Below are positions 52,625 to 59,730 of a DNA stretch of 64,000 nucleotides, in pieces. Made by a program: the position numbers and the translations under genes. Source of the DNA: Pedobacter nanyangensis. Lineage in GTDB: Bacteria; Bacteroidota; Bacteroidia; Sphingobacteriales; Sphingobacteriaceae. Positions within the stretch are counted from its first letter, which is position 1; the number at the start of each line of letters is the position of its first letter. Location: NCBI RefSeq assembly GCF_003313505.1, contig NZ_QMHO01000008.1:62001-126000 (forward strand), given 5' to 3'. The notes beneath the pieces are model-generated. The model ran no database searches and was not told the origin of the DNA. It saw nothing but the letters and a program-made list of their open reading frames with translations.

Positions 52625-53371
52625 TTAGCAAGCAGCTTTTAAGGACGTAGTGTTATAAAACCAATAGTCAATTTGTGATTGCTTTTGCTTATTATTAGTA
52701 TTTAATTTATCTATTATGTAAACCAAGGACTCTTCTTTATCGGTTATTAGCTCCGAATAATTATAACCTTTTTTAATGCTAAATATTTGATATATGTATT
52801 TATCATATTGGTCTTTTGTTAGTCCGTTATCATCAACTACATAGTGAGTATGCACATGATTATCCGCATACTCTACACCTATAAAATAACTATTAATTAT
52901 CCCTCTTTTTAGCAAGGTTTCAAAAATATAATAAGCATCTTTATAAGCACCAAACATTGAGATGTTGTTCCTATATGTTAAGCTACCTTTTACCTTAAAA
53001 TCAAACTCTTCTAGGTAGTTAAACATATCATTTTTATACCCTAAATGAAATTTTAAATTATCGCTCTCTATACAATTCGTTTTTTGGCAACTGGCATTCT
53101 CTAATCTCCTTCTTTCTTTTGAAGTTATCGGAATGATATTACTTTCCGCTAACCATTTCCTTGTTTTTAACTGGTCATATTGGTAATTTATATATCCCAA
53201 ACTATCTTTTTCTTTATTAAACTTTCTCTCTTGGTAGTAAAAAGCATTTTCTAATTTTTTTCTTTCTACTGAAGATAAAGGCAGAATATTTCCTTCTGCC
53301 AACCACTTTTTAGTTCTCTTTGCTCTTCTTGTCTTTTGCGTATCTATTTTGTTATTCATTAATTTATCCAT
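52625..53371 (-). CDS. HUH-type Rep-like protein
   Basis: A 248-residue protein. The C-terminal part shows the layout of rolling-circle initiators: a strand-like motif 1 (KVKGSLTYRN), the segment FIGVEYADNHVHTHYVV with an H-x-H pair after a hydrophobic strand, and a later Tyr/Lys motif (YIYQIFSIKKGY). The N-terminal part has two copies of a motif of the form KWLAE-x-NI-x-P-x-(S/T)-x-ER-x-LENA (about 50 residues apart), perhaps DNA-binding. ATG 53371 is chosen over the GTG before it. It may start element replication or mobilisation; this is inference from motifs. Confidence 0.62.
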   Translation of the reverse strand: MDKLMNNKIDTQKTRRAKRTKKWLAEGNILPLSSVERKKLENAFYYQERKFNKEKDSLGYINYQYDQLKTRKWLAESNIIPITSKERRRLENASCQKTNCIESDNLKFHLGYKNDMFNYLEEFDFKVKGSLTYRNNISMFGAYKDAYYIFETLLKRGIINSYFIGVEYADNHVHTHYVVDDNGLTKDQYDKYIYQIFSIKKGYNYSELITDKEESLVYIIDKLNTNNKQKQSQIDYWFYNTTSLKAAC

Positions 53372-53611
53372 CACAACTATTTGTTATTTAGAGCTTTAAA
53401 CTCTTAAAACTTAAATGCTAAGTGGTTACTAGTGTTAAGTCACTCTTTTCATAGAAATAGTTTACAATTGAAATTTTCGACATGTTATTTTCTCAAACCT
53501 TCGTAAGCATCTGAAAATCAGAGACAAAAAATGAAAATAAATTGAAGTAGTAAGACATATTGAATACATTAATACGCTCACTTTAGCAGGTGGGTAGAAA
53601 AATTGGAGCAT

Positions 53612-53640
53612 AAAAAAAGAGGTAATTACATACCTCTTTT
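53612..53640 (-). terminator. Terminator of the integrase gene
   Basis: Perfect 10-bp stem AAAAGAGGTA/TACCTCTTTT (53615-53624, 53631-53640). The longer T-run is on the minus strand, 33 nt after the integrase stop; the shorter T-run on the plus strand could make it bidirectional. The 53375-53673 gap has no other recognisable feature. Confidence 0.8.
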
Positions 53641-53673
53641 ATATGATTTATCAAAAATCCGACCTCACATAAC

Positions 53674-54996
53674 CTACTTAATCTGTTTAGCTAAATATTC
53701 ATCTAAACTAAAGTAAGTACTATCATTACCTGACCTATCATAAATCTGTGTAGTTTGTATTTTTACGTGGTCTGCTCTTTTTTGGGTTGCCAATATATCT
53801 TCTTGACTAGAAATAGTAATACTGGTATGCTTCATTTCATAAATCTGTATATGATTTAAATGTTCATAATCTTCTCTAAATTTAAGAACCTGTAAATCCC
53901 TTATATCACCTTGGCTAATCGGCTTACCACCACTTTTAAACCTATTCCTACCGCCCAACAAATAGTCTTCTGGGTTTATAGCCCGTCCGTTCGCTGCGGT
54001 GTTTGTGTAAAAGCAGCTTACCAACTCTTTAGCTTTAGGTGATAGTGGTATCCAACGGCTTTTATCCTTATTGATTGCAGAAGAAGACTTTTTCATATTA
54101 AATACTTTTATTCTGCTATTATCTAAATCAATATGTTGGTGTTGAATGTGATAAGATTGCACAGGTCTAATGTTATTTTCAAAAACAAGTAAACATATTA
54201 AATGCAATCGCAAATACTTTGATTGGTTCAGCTTACTAAAAAACTCTATTAAATCACTATCACTAACGTAGTTGTACTTAGGCTTTTGGTGAGACGTGTC
54301 TAATGGTGCTATTTTGGCAGGATGATTCTTTATGTTCAAATCTTTAACATCAATCAACCAATTATAAAATGATTTAACATATACCATATATTGATTCACG
54401 CTACTACACGCTAATCCTTCTGGCTTTTTATCTGTCGGTGTTTTCAAAAGATAATACTTAAAAGCTTCCCAAACATCCACTCTCAAATCTCTCAATCTTA
54501 GATACTTATATTGGTCTTGACTGAAAAAATCATTTAGTCTCTTATTTCTATTACGGTAATTATCAATACGTTTTAACTGCCCTATTTCGTTCTGCTCTTC
54601 TTGCTTTTTAAAATAAGCATTAACGGCAGAAAGCACCGTAACGTTCATGTTTAAACTAGCTTCCTCTTTGGCAACATTTAAACTAGACACTATATAATCA
54701 ATTTTACTCGCATACAACTCTTTGAAATCATCAATCTTTTGGCTCAACGTTGGTCTAGTATTACCTCGACTGTTTATATAGTCGTTATACATAGCCCTTA
54801 CCTCTTCCTTATGCTTCTTTTGCTTTTGATTATAGTAACTCTCTAAGAAGTAATTATTCTGCTTGTCATTTTTCGAATTATCATAATATCTATTAGGAAT
54901 TTTCAACGTGATTTTCACTCCAGAATACACACCTAACGGATACTTATCATGCTGCTCCTTTTTTATTACTTTTTGCATTTTCATTACTTTTTTCAT
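53674..54996 (-). CDS. Tyrosine recombinase (site-specific integrase)
   Basis: A 440-residue integrase: N-terminal arm-binding part, SAM-like core-binding domain (RNRNKRLNDFFSQDQYKYL) and a catalytic domain with the first Arg in VFENNIRPVQSYH, the box II segment IYEMKHTSITIS (Lys in place of the usual Arg of HxxR, as often in Bacteroidetes integrases), His in RADHVKIQTTQ and nucleophile Tyr in QIYDRSG. It starts 67 nt inside attR. It should catalyse integration at the 48-bp site. Confidence 0.92.
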   Translation of the reverse strand: MKKVMKMQKVIKKEQHDKYPLGVYSGVKITLKIPNRYYDNSKNDKQNNYFLESYYNQKQKKHKEEVRAMYNDYINSRGNTRPTLSQKIDDFKELYASKIDYIVSSLNVAKEEASLNMNVTVLSAVNAYFKKQEEQNEIGQLKRIDNYRNRNKRLNDFFSQDQYKYLRLRDLRVDVWEAFKYYLLKTPTDKKPEGLACSSVNQYMVYVKSFYNWLIDVKDLNIKNHPAKIAPLDTSHQKPKYNYVSDSDLIEFFSKLNQSKYLRLHLICLLVFENNIRPVQSYHIQHQHIDLDNSRIKVFNMKKSSSAINKDKSRWIPLSPKAKELVSCFYTNTAANGRAINPEDYLLGGRNRFKSGGKPISQGDIRDLQVLKFREDYEHLNHIQIYEMKHTSITISSQEDILATQKRADHVKIQTTQIYDRSGNDSTYFSLDEYLAKQIK

Positions 54997-55062
54997 TACC
55001 TTAAAATCAAAAATATGCTTTTAAATGCAATTAAACAAGTATTTAACAAATACAGTTTTTTC

Positions 55063-55110
55063 TTGGTTAGAAAGAGAGACAAGTCTGGATGGATTGTCTC
55101 TTTTCTTTTT
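55063..55110 (+). repeat. attR, 48-bp direct repeat
   Basis: Exact copy of 49733-49780. Flanking bases (C before, T after) differ from the left copy. Beyond it lies a 139-nt noncoding stretch and then the RadC-like gene. Confidence 0.88.
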
Positions 55111-55249
55111 TATGGGGGTTTGAATATGCTTCTTAATGCTTTAAAGCCACATTCTGCTATTTCTCGCTAAAAGTTTAATTCCGTTAACGCTTCCTGTTAT
55201 TAATCTATTTATTACCTATTTTGTTGGAATTTGTTGGAACAATTCCTCT

Positions 55250-55708
55250 TTAAATATATGTCTCTTCCGCCATACTACAATAACCACTTTCGCCAATTAT
55301 CAAATGGTCATGTACTTCAATCTCCAATAACTTTCCTGCTTGTTTCAATTTCTCCGTTAATCTTATATCTTCACTAGGGGGCTTTAAATTTCCACTTGGG
55401 TGGTTATGAGCTAAAATAATGCTTGTTGCAGTCGCTTTTAGTGCAGTGGCGAATATTACTCGATTATCCATAACAGTAGAAGCTCCACCGCCTGTAGACA
55501 AATCCACAATGCCCAACACTCTGTTATTTCTATTGAGTAAAATCAGCTTAGCCTGTTCAATGTAATTGATTAGGCTTTTATCCCAACAGTTTATTAGGAT
55601 GTTATAAGCTTGCTTAGAACTGTTGATTTGAGGGCGTTCCTGTGCCTTGAAATGTGGTTTGTAGCTTAGTTGCACTTCGGCAACGTTAAAGAATTCTGTT
55701 TGTTCCAT
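55250..55708 (-). CDS. RadC-like JAB domain protein
   Basis: A 152-residue JAB1/MPN-type metalloprotease-like protein. The zinc motif is intact: Glu early in the domain and HNHPSGNLKPPSEDIRLT (HxH-x-P-S-G..D), followed by EIEVHDHLIIGESGYCSMAEE typical of RadC C-termini. It lacks the helix-hairpin-helix N-terminus of chromosomal RadC, which is the form carried on plasmids, ICEs and islands. Its presence marks this stretch as accessory. A long inverted repeat lies just upstream. Confidence 0.88.
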   Translation of the reverse strand: MEQTEFFNVAEVQLSYKPHFKAQERPQINSSKQAYNILINCWDKSLINYIEQAKLILLNRNNRVLGIVDLSTGGGASTVMDNRVIFATALKATATSIILAHNHPSGNLKPPSEDIRLTEKLKQAGKLLEIEVHDHLIIGESGYCSMAEETYI

Positions 55709-55737
55709 ATTATTTTAATTAATTATGGAACAGTAGC

Positions 55738-55846
55738 AACCTTTCTCAACAACTAAGCAAAGGAGGAACGGAATAAATAGCCTGGGCGCAAATGCCACGT
55801 GAGCGTTTATGCCGTAGTTCCTTTAAGCGTGTTGTTGAGAAAGGTT
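55738..55846. repeat. Long hairpin with perfect 16-bp arms
   Basis: Arms 55738-55753 (AACCTTTCTCAACAAC) and 55831-55846 are perfect inverted repeats, and inner segments pair again (AAAGGAGGAAC-like with GTTCCTTT). The interior is more GC-rich than its surroundings. It could be a structured RNA, a MITE-like insertion or a protein-binding site; no target duplication was identified. Confidence 0.6.
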
Positions 55847-55897
55847 AAATTTGAGTAATAGTTAATGAAATTATACCGAAAAATAAAAAGCTAAATA

Positions 55898-56173
55898 TCA
55901 ATCCATTACCCTCATAGCTTTGTTAATTGCATCGACAATATAAGGAATTGCTACACTGAGTTCATCTGGAAATCCATTCCAATCGTAGTCAATTACATTA
56001 GCGCCAGAACTACTTATTTGCTTGAATTGCACCTTTTTATTACCTACGACACCAGTCCAATGAATTGGGGGTTGCCAAGTAAAAGGATTGAAAGCTTGGT
56101 CTGCATTTAAATAAAACGAACTAGTATTACTATGTTTGTGATAATCTGGATATTCTCCTGTAACTTGATGCAT
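55898..56173 (-). CDS. Hypothetical protein coupled to the HEPN gene
   Basis: A 91-residue acidic soluble protein, aromatic-rich in its first half (YPDYHKHSNTSSFYLNADQA, FTWQPPIHWTGVV) with a C-terminal helix (DELSVAIPYIVDAINKAMRV). Not recognised. Its ATG lies 1 nt after the HEPN-protein stop codon, so translation is coupled. By position it could be an antitoxin or partner of the HEPN protein, but nothing in its sequence proves that. Confidence 0.6.
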   Translation of the reverse strand: MHQVTGEYPDYHKHSNTSSFYLNADQAFNPFTWQPPIHWTGVVGNKKVQFKQISSSGANVIDYDWNGFPDELSVAIPYIVDAINKAMRVMD

Positions 56174-56174
56174 A

Positions 56175-57527
56175 TTAGGACTTATCTTTAGTTAATTGAT
56201 TTAGTTGTTCTTTCTTCTTTTTATTTATTGAATCGAGTAATTCCACAAAAGACCTTTTCGGAGCTTCTTTAATTATAACATCTTCCTTGAATACTTCCTT
56301 GAAAGCTTCCTTAAACTCTTCAGTTTCTCTGAAAACCTTAAATAGAGGAAACTCTTGATAAGCACCTTTATCAAATGTCTCATCATCTGCTCCTATTTTA
56401 ATCATAAGTTTCTTGGCTTCTTTAAAATCTTCTTTAAGAACTGCCACAGCTAGCTTAAACTCTGTTCCTATAGTGAAATCCTCAGAGTCCAGAATTTTGA
56501 CAGTGGCACTTTTATCACCTGAAAGATAATATGCAAGAGCCTTATTGACAACGAGCATCTTCCTAACTGCTTGACTACCTTTTCTTGGTAGTTCTTCTGT
56601 TGCAAATTTCAACAAGGTTATCGCTAATTTATAATAACCATTAACTATTAAGTCGTAACATATGTTATTAAGATTTGTGTCTGCCTTGTCAATTTCATTA
56701 GGTAGAAACTTTCTCCACAAAACTTGACATAGTTTTACTCCCACTTCGTAATACGCTCTATAAGCTTTATCAAAATATTCTGGATGAACATTTAAAACAT
56801 CATCGATTTTAACATTATCAATATTTGCAACACCGTGTTTTTTGCAAACATCAATATACTGAGATGACACTATTCCATTACAGTGTACAAAGAGATTTCT
56901 TCTTTCTGCGACTTCAACAAATGTTGGCAATATTTGGAGATTCGTTGTAAGCGTAAATTCTTTATTTGTATGCCTCGTTATTCTCTTTTCCAATACTTTC
57001 AACTGCTCATAATGACTTTCTCTCAGTAAATTCTCGACATCCTTTTCGATTACATATTCTTTTAATGCGTCCAAATCATCATACTTCAATATCTCTTGAA
57101 AGGTAAACTCCTTATCTAGAGAAAATGCAAGCTCGGGCTTTATTTGGAAAAGAGTCCTGTATAATTCGGCTAAGTAAGCATCATATTGGCTAACTAAGGA
57201 TACAATGAAATGCCTTGGCAGGATATCCATTGCTGCTTGGGCTATCTCGAAATCTCTTTCTAGTCTATTGAATAAATTAAACTGTTCGAGTGGAATTTGA
57301 AACTGTTGTTTATTAGAATTATCCCCTTTCGAATTCTCCTTCATAAACCTATTAAGTCTTTTTGAATTATTTCTTACCTTCAACTCTAACAAACCTCCTA
57401 TTAAGGGAAGCGACTCAGCTAAAGCATCTATCTCAAGTATGAAAGTATCTATCGTAGATTCAAAGAGTTCAAAATCTTCAATTTTCTCTATATCTCTTTG
57501 AGAGATTGTATTTTCCAGTTCATCCAT
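56175..57527 (-). CDS. HEPN-like RNase-motif protein with TPR-like C-terminus
   Basis: A 450-residue soluble protein. A helical N-terminal half ends in VEVAERRNLFVHCNGIVS, with R210-N211-x-x-x-H215, the R-N-x3-H motif of HEPN ribonuclease domains; the HCNG/HNDG context is typical of HEPN families that occur as toxins or abortive-infection proteins. Residues ~285-430 look like helical repeats of TPR type (YDLIVNGYYKLAITLLKFA, VNKALAYYLSGDKSATVKIL). Catalysis is unproved. Followed 1 nt later by the 91-residue gene; preceded by a structured noncoding region. Confidence 0.7.
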   Translation of the reverse strand: MDELENTISQRDIEKIEDFELFESTIDTFILEIDALAESLPLIGGLLELKVRNNSKRLNRFMKENSKGDNSNKQQFQIPLEQFNLFNRLERDFEIAQAAMDILPRHFIVSLVSQYDAYLAELYRTLFQIKPELAFSLDKEFTFQEILKYDDLDALKEYVIEKDVENLLRESHYEQLKVLEKRITRHTNKEFTLTTNLQILPTFVEVAERRNLFVHCNGIVSSQYIDVCKKHGVANIDNVKIDDVLNVHPEYFDKAYRAYYEVGVKLCQVLWRKFLPNEIDKADTNLNNICYDLIVNGYYKLAITLLKFATEELPRKGSQAVRKMLVVNKALAYYLSGDKSATVKILDSEDFTIGTEFKLAVAVLKEDFKEAKKLMIKIGADDETFDKGAYQEFPLFKVFRETEEFKEAFKEVFKEDVIIKEAPKRSFVELLDSINKKKKEQLNQLTKDKS

Positions 57528-57568
57528 TTTTGGCGTTAATTTAGTCTTATCATTAAATATTTCTATGA

Positions 57569-57576
57569 CGAATATA
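57569..57576 (-). promoter_or_regulatory. Possible -7 element (TATATTCG) of the HEPN gene
   Basis: TATATTCG on the minus strand, one base from TAnnTTTG, 41 nt before the HEPN start. The identical octamer lies upstream of pfkA. Weak on its own. Confidence 0.3.
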
Positions 57577-57605
57577 ATATTACGTTTTTAGTTAAACAAG
57601 TGAAG

Positions 57606-58063
57606 TGGCTCACCCCCTGCTCAACGAGCCTTTGTGTCAAAGGTAAAGTTGTGCAACAACGGCTTTGACTATGTCCTACACAAGTAATTGGCGGGATGTT
57701 TGACCAAACATCGTGACCATTACGCAGCAAAGGCGAGAACGCAGGTGAGCTGAAAAGTGGGAAACGAAAGGATTTAGTTTACTAAAGACAGAGAGTTTCC
57801 ATGAGTTGCGCCGCTTTGTTTAAGCATAAGGAGTGACAAACAAGTGTTTGGCGGTCTCTTATGCAAACATTAGTAGCGACGAATACCGATCTACCTAATC
57901 GGGTTTGCACTGTCTTGCGCTAAAAGTCGCAGGCTGAAAAGTGTACGCAGTTCAGCTTGTAAAGAGGTAGAACGAACGTTGAAGCACAAAAAGTAAAGAC
58001 TAAACCATTCCTTTCCCTTGGTAAGCCACAAATGAGGGAGAGGAATGGATTTAGGATGAACAT
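57606..58063. ncRNA. Highly structured noncoding region, putative large RNA
   Basis: About 450 nt without a gene, visibly more GC-rich than both neighbours. It is a series of strong hairpins: GGCTC/GAGCC (57613-57639 area), GTCAAAG/CTTTGAC enclosing GTTGT/ACAAC, GATGTTT/AAACATC, GCATAAG/CTTATGC enclosing CAAACA/TGTTTG, GCAAAC/GTTTGC enclosing CCGAT/ATCGG, GCTGAA/TTCAGC, and a terminal CTAAACCATTCC-type stem closing near 58050. Neither orientation matches RNase P, tmRNA, 6S or group II domain V signals I know. Strand unknown. Could instead be a decayed mobile element. Confidence 0.45.
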
Positions 58064-58081
58064 AATTCTAATGAATTGAAT

Positions 58082-59173
58082 TTATTTCCCCTTTTTCTTA
58101 ATAGTTTTCGGTTCCGTTACTTCGTCAGTTTTATTAAATTTCTGATTTGAAGTCTCTTCTTTAAAAACTTGGGATTTAGTAGTGCTATTTATAAATTTTC
58201 CCACATCGACCATTTCCTTCCAAGGCGTTGCAACATCTGTATACTCTATAAAGTCTTTAATCTTGTATATGTCATTTGCCCAATCACTTATCTTACTAAA
58301 TCCATTTATTGACGTCTCCAATCTCGTTATATGGTCGATAGAATCGTACAGTTTACTTTTCTGAGTTTGATTTAATTTAAGACCATTGATCTGCTCCTTT
58401 AATAAATCGATTTCTTTCTCCCTTGAGCGAAGGCTACCTAGATATTCTTCTTCTTTAGCTTTCAAAGCAGTACTTAACGTTTTGACATATTCTCCTATCT
58501 CATCTGCACTACCTGCTAAACGATTAAATATCATCAAAAGACTGTTAATCAAATCGTTGTTTGTATCGTAAGGATATCTTATTTTGTGGTCTATCTCACT
58601 CCATCCTTCTTCAAACAAAGTTCGAACTTGTAACTCTACAAAATGCTCAACTTTTGTTGGCTTAGTAATAAGAACGTAATGTAAAGAACGATACCCCGCT
58701 TTATGAACTTTTACATCAAATTTTGAGCTATTAAAAGTCGATTTGATATCTTCCGTATCCCCTTTGCGGAAATATGCAATAGGGTCTTCCTTAAACTCCC
58801 AATTTTGCCGTACAAAGTGGTCAATTGATTGCCAATTGGATTTAAACAAGTGTATCGCTCTAACACCAACCAAATCTGTTATTTCCTGTTGATAATTAGA
58901 TAGGTCTATCTTTCTTTGAGGATTTTCTGCTACTTTTCGAATTACTTTCTCAATCAAATGCTCAGGGTCTTTGACACGATATCTAACCGAATGAACACCC
59001 ATCTGTCCCTGTAGAGCGTTTGATATCGACAGGCCTATGGAGTTAAGATGATGAACTTTGCCTATGAAGTCATTGTAAATTTCTTCAAGGTCGTCCCATT
59101 TGAGTTTAGACTTACTATATGTCTTTTCATCAATTTGATATTTAACTAAGAAATCTGTTTTATTGCCGAGCAT
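58082..59173 (-). CDS. RelA/SpoT-domain nucleotide pyrophosphokinase-like protein
   Basis: A 363-residue protein with a RelA/SpoT synthetase fold (residues ~35-205): HSVRYRVKDPEHLIEKVIRK, ITDLVGVRAI, KAGYRSLHYVL and VELQVRTLFEEGWSEIDHKI, i.e. the (E/Q)-x-Q-x-R-T ... W-x-E-x-x-H signature is intact. There is no HD hydrolase, TGS or ACT domain; a coiled coil (~240-285) and a basic tail follow. This is a stand-alone small alarmone synthetase type, a group that includes toxic and defensive members (ToxSAS). No antitoxin is proven. Next gene leftward across the structured region is the HEPN protein. Confidence 0.82.
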   Translation of the reverse strand: MLGNKTDFLVKYQIDEKTYSKSKLKWDDLEEIYNDFIGKVHHLNSIGLSISNALQGQMGVHSVRYRVKDPEHLIEKVIRKVAENPQRKIDLSNYQQEITDLVGVRAIHLFKSNWQSIDHFVRQNWEFKEDPIAYFRKGDTEDIKSTFNSSKFDVKVHKAGYRSLHYVLITKPTKVEHFVELQVRTLFEEGWSEIDHKIRYPYDTNNDLINSLLMIFNRLAGSADEIGEYVKTLSTALKAKEEEYLGSLRSREKEIDLLKEQINGLKLNQTQKSKLYDSIDHITRLETSINGFSKISDWANDIYKIKDFIEYTDVATPWKEMVDVGKFINSTTKSQVFKEETSNQKFNKTDEVTEPKTIKKKGK

Positions 59174-59199
59174 AATGAGATAATTTAATCAATTATAAC

Positions 59200-59226
59200 A
59201 AAAAAGAGCCACATTGCTATGGCTCT
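59200..59226 (-). terminator. Terminator between the 85-residue gene and the RelA/SpoT gene
   Basis: Stem AGAGCC/GGCTCT (59205-59210, 59221-59226), followed leftward by six T. It separates the 85-residue ORF from the RelA/SpoT gene, which must then have its own promoter in the 26 nt left. Confidence 0.7.
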
Positions 59227-59248
59227 CATTTGTATTAGATAATCTAAC

Positions 59249-59506
59249 TTAATTTTTAAACCACTCTAAGCTACTAAATTTGTAACCTGTTAATTGGTTT
59301 ACCTGTCTCATAAAGCCATTTAAAGACATCACTAATCCCATAAGTGGAGTAGTTTTACCGCTCCACCTTACTGCTGATACGGTATTGTACTGGTTACAAT
59401 ATCTTAAAAAGATAAGTGTTTCTCTATCAAAAACACTTGCTAATGCCTTGGCTTTATCATCAAGTTTAGCTCCGTTGCTATCTAGATGTGTGGTAAATTC
59501 CGCCAT
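59249..59506 (-). CDS. Hypothetical small protein
   Basis: An 85-residue protein, mostly helical, with no recognised family (LASVFDRETLIFLRYCNQYN; LMGLVMSLNGFMRQVNQLTG). Its ATG at 59506 and the terminator behind it support a real gene. It lies at the right end of the accessory block, upstream of the RelA/SpoT gene but in a separate transcription unit; a partner role is speculation. Confidence 0.55.
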   Translation of the reverse strand: MAEFTTHLDSNGAKLDDKAKALASVFDRETLIFLRYCNQYNTVSAVRWSGKTTPLMGLVMSLNGFMRQVNQLTGYKFSSLEWFKN

Positions 59507-59542
59507 CGCTTTATAGACGTAATCTGCGGAACCTTGTAATCA

Positions 59543-59571
59543 AGGGAGAGTAATGGGCGTAGGATGAAAAT
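59543..59571 (+). repeat. Partial copy of the end of the structured region
   Basis: 29 nt beginning AGGGAGAGTAATGG match 58035-58063 (AGGGAGAGGAATGG...) at 24 of 29 positions, including TAGGATGAA in both. It is the only part of the structured region seen again, which suggests a shared element end or functional motif. Confidence 0.45.
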
Positions 59572-59597
59572 CTTTCCTATTCAATAAGTAGGTGCCT

Positions 59598-59632
59598 AAA
59601 AAACAAGCGCAAGCAGATGATGCTTACGCTTG
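59598..59632 (-). terminator. Terminator of the adhesin-PorP operon
   Basis: 12-bp arms CAAGCGCAAGCA/TGCTTACGCTTG (59604-59615, 59621-59632) with one mismatch and a 5-nt loop; leftward it is followed by six T. It lies 99 nt beyond the PorP/SprF stop and marks the edge of the core-type sequence. Confidence 0.72.
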
Positions 59633-59730
59633 CCTAGTGCTAAATTATAAAGCTTTTTGGTGGGTTGCTTTTAACAAACCATAAAAAATGCCTACCTAAC
59701 CATTTAAACAACCCTCAAAAAAAGGAATCA

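Larger units (their letters stand above)
49733..55110. mobile_element. 5.3-kb integrative element with tyrosine recombinase and HUH Rep-like protein
   Basis: Flanked by 48-bp perfect direct repeats (unit length 5330 bp) with a tyrosine recombinase gene pointing inward from the right end, 67 nt from attR. Other genes: an unknown 182-residue protein, a 58-residue HTH protein, an XRE repressor, a lipoprotein plus membrane protein pair, and an HUH Rep-like protein. The base composition is visibly more AT-rich than the genes to the left. There are no conjugation genes, so it is at most mobilisable or a satellite. Unlike most such elements it targets a transcription terminator, not a tRNA gene. Confidence 0.85.

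Noticed and set aside
57606-58063. Retron or group II intron
   Set aside because: The structured region suggested a retron ncRNA, but there is no reverse transcriptase nearby and no domain V-like sequence.
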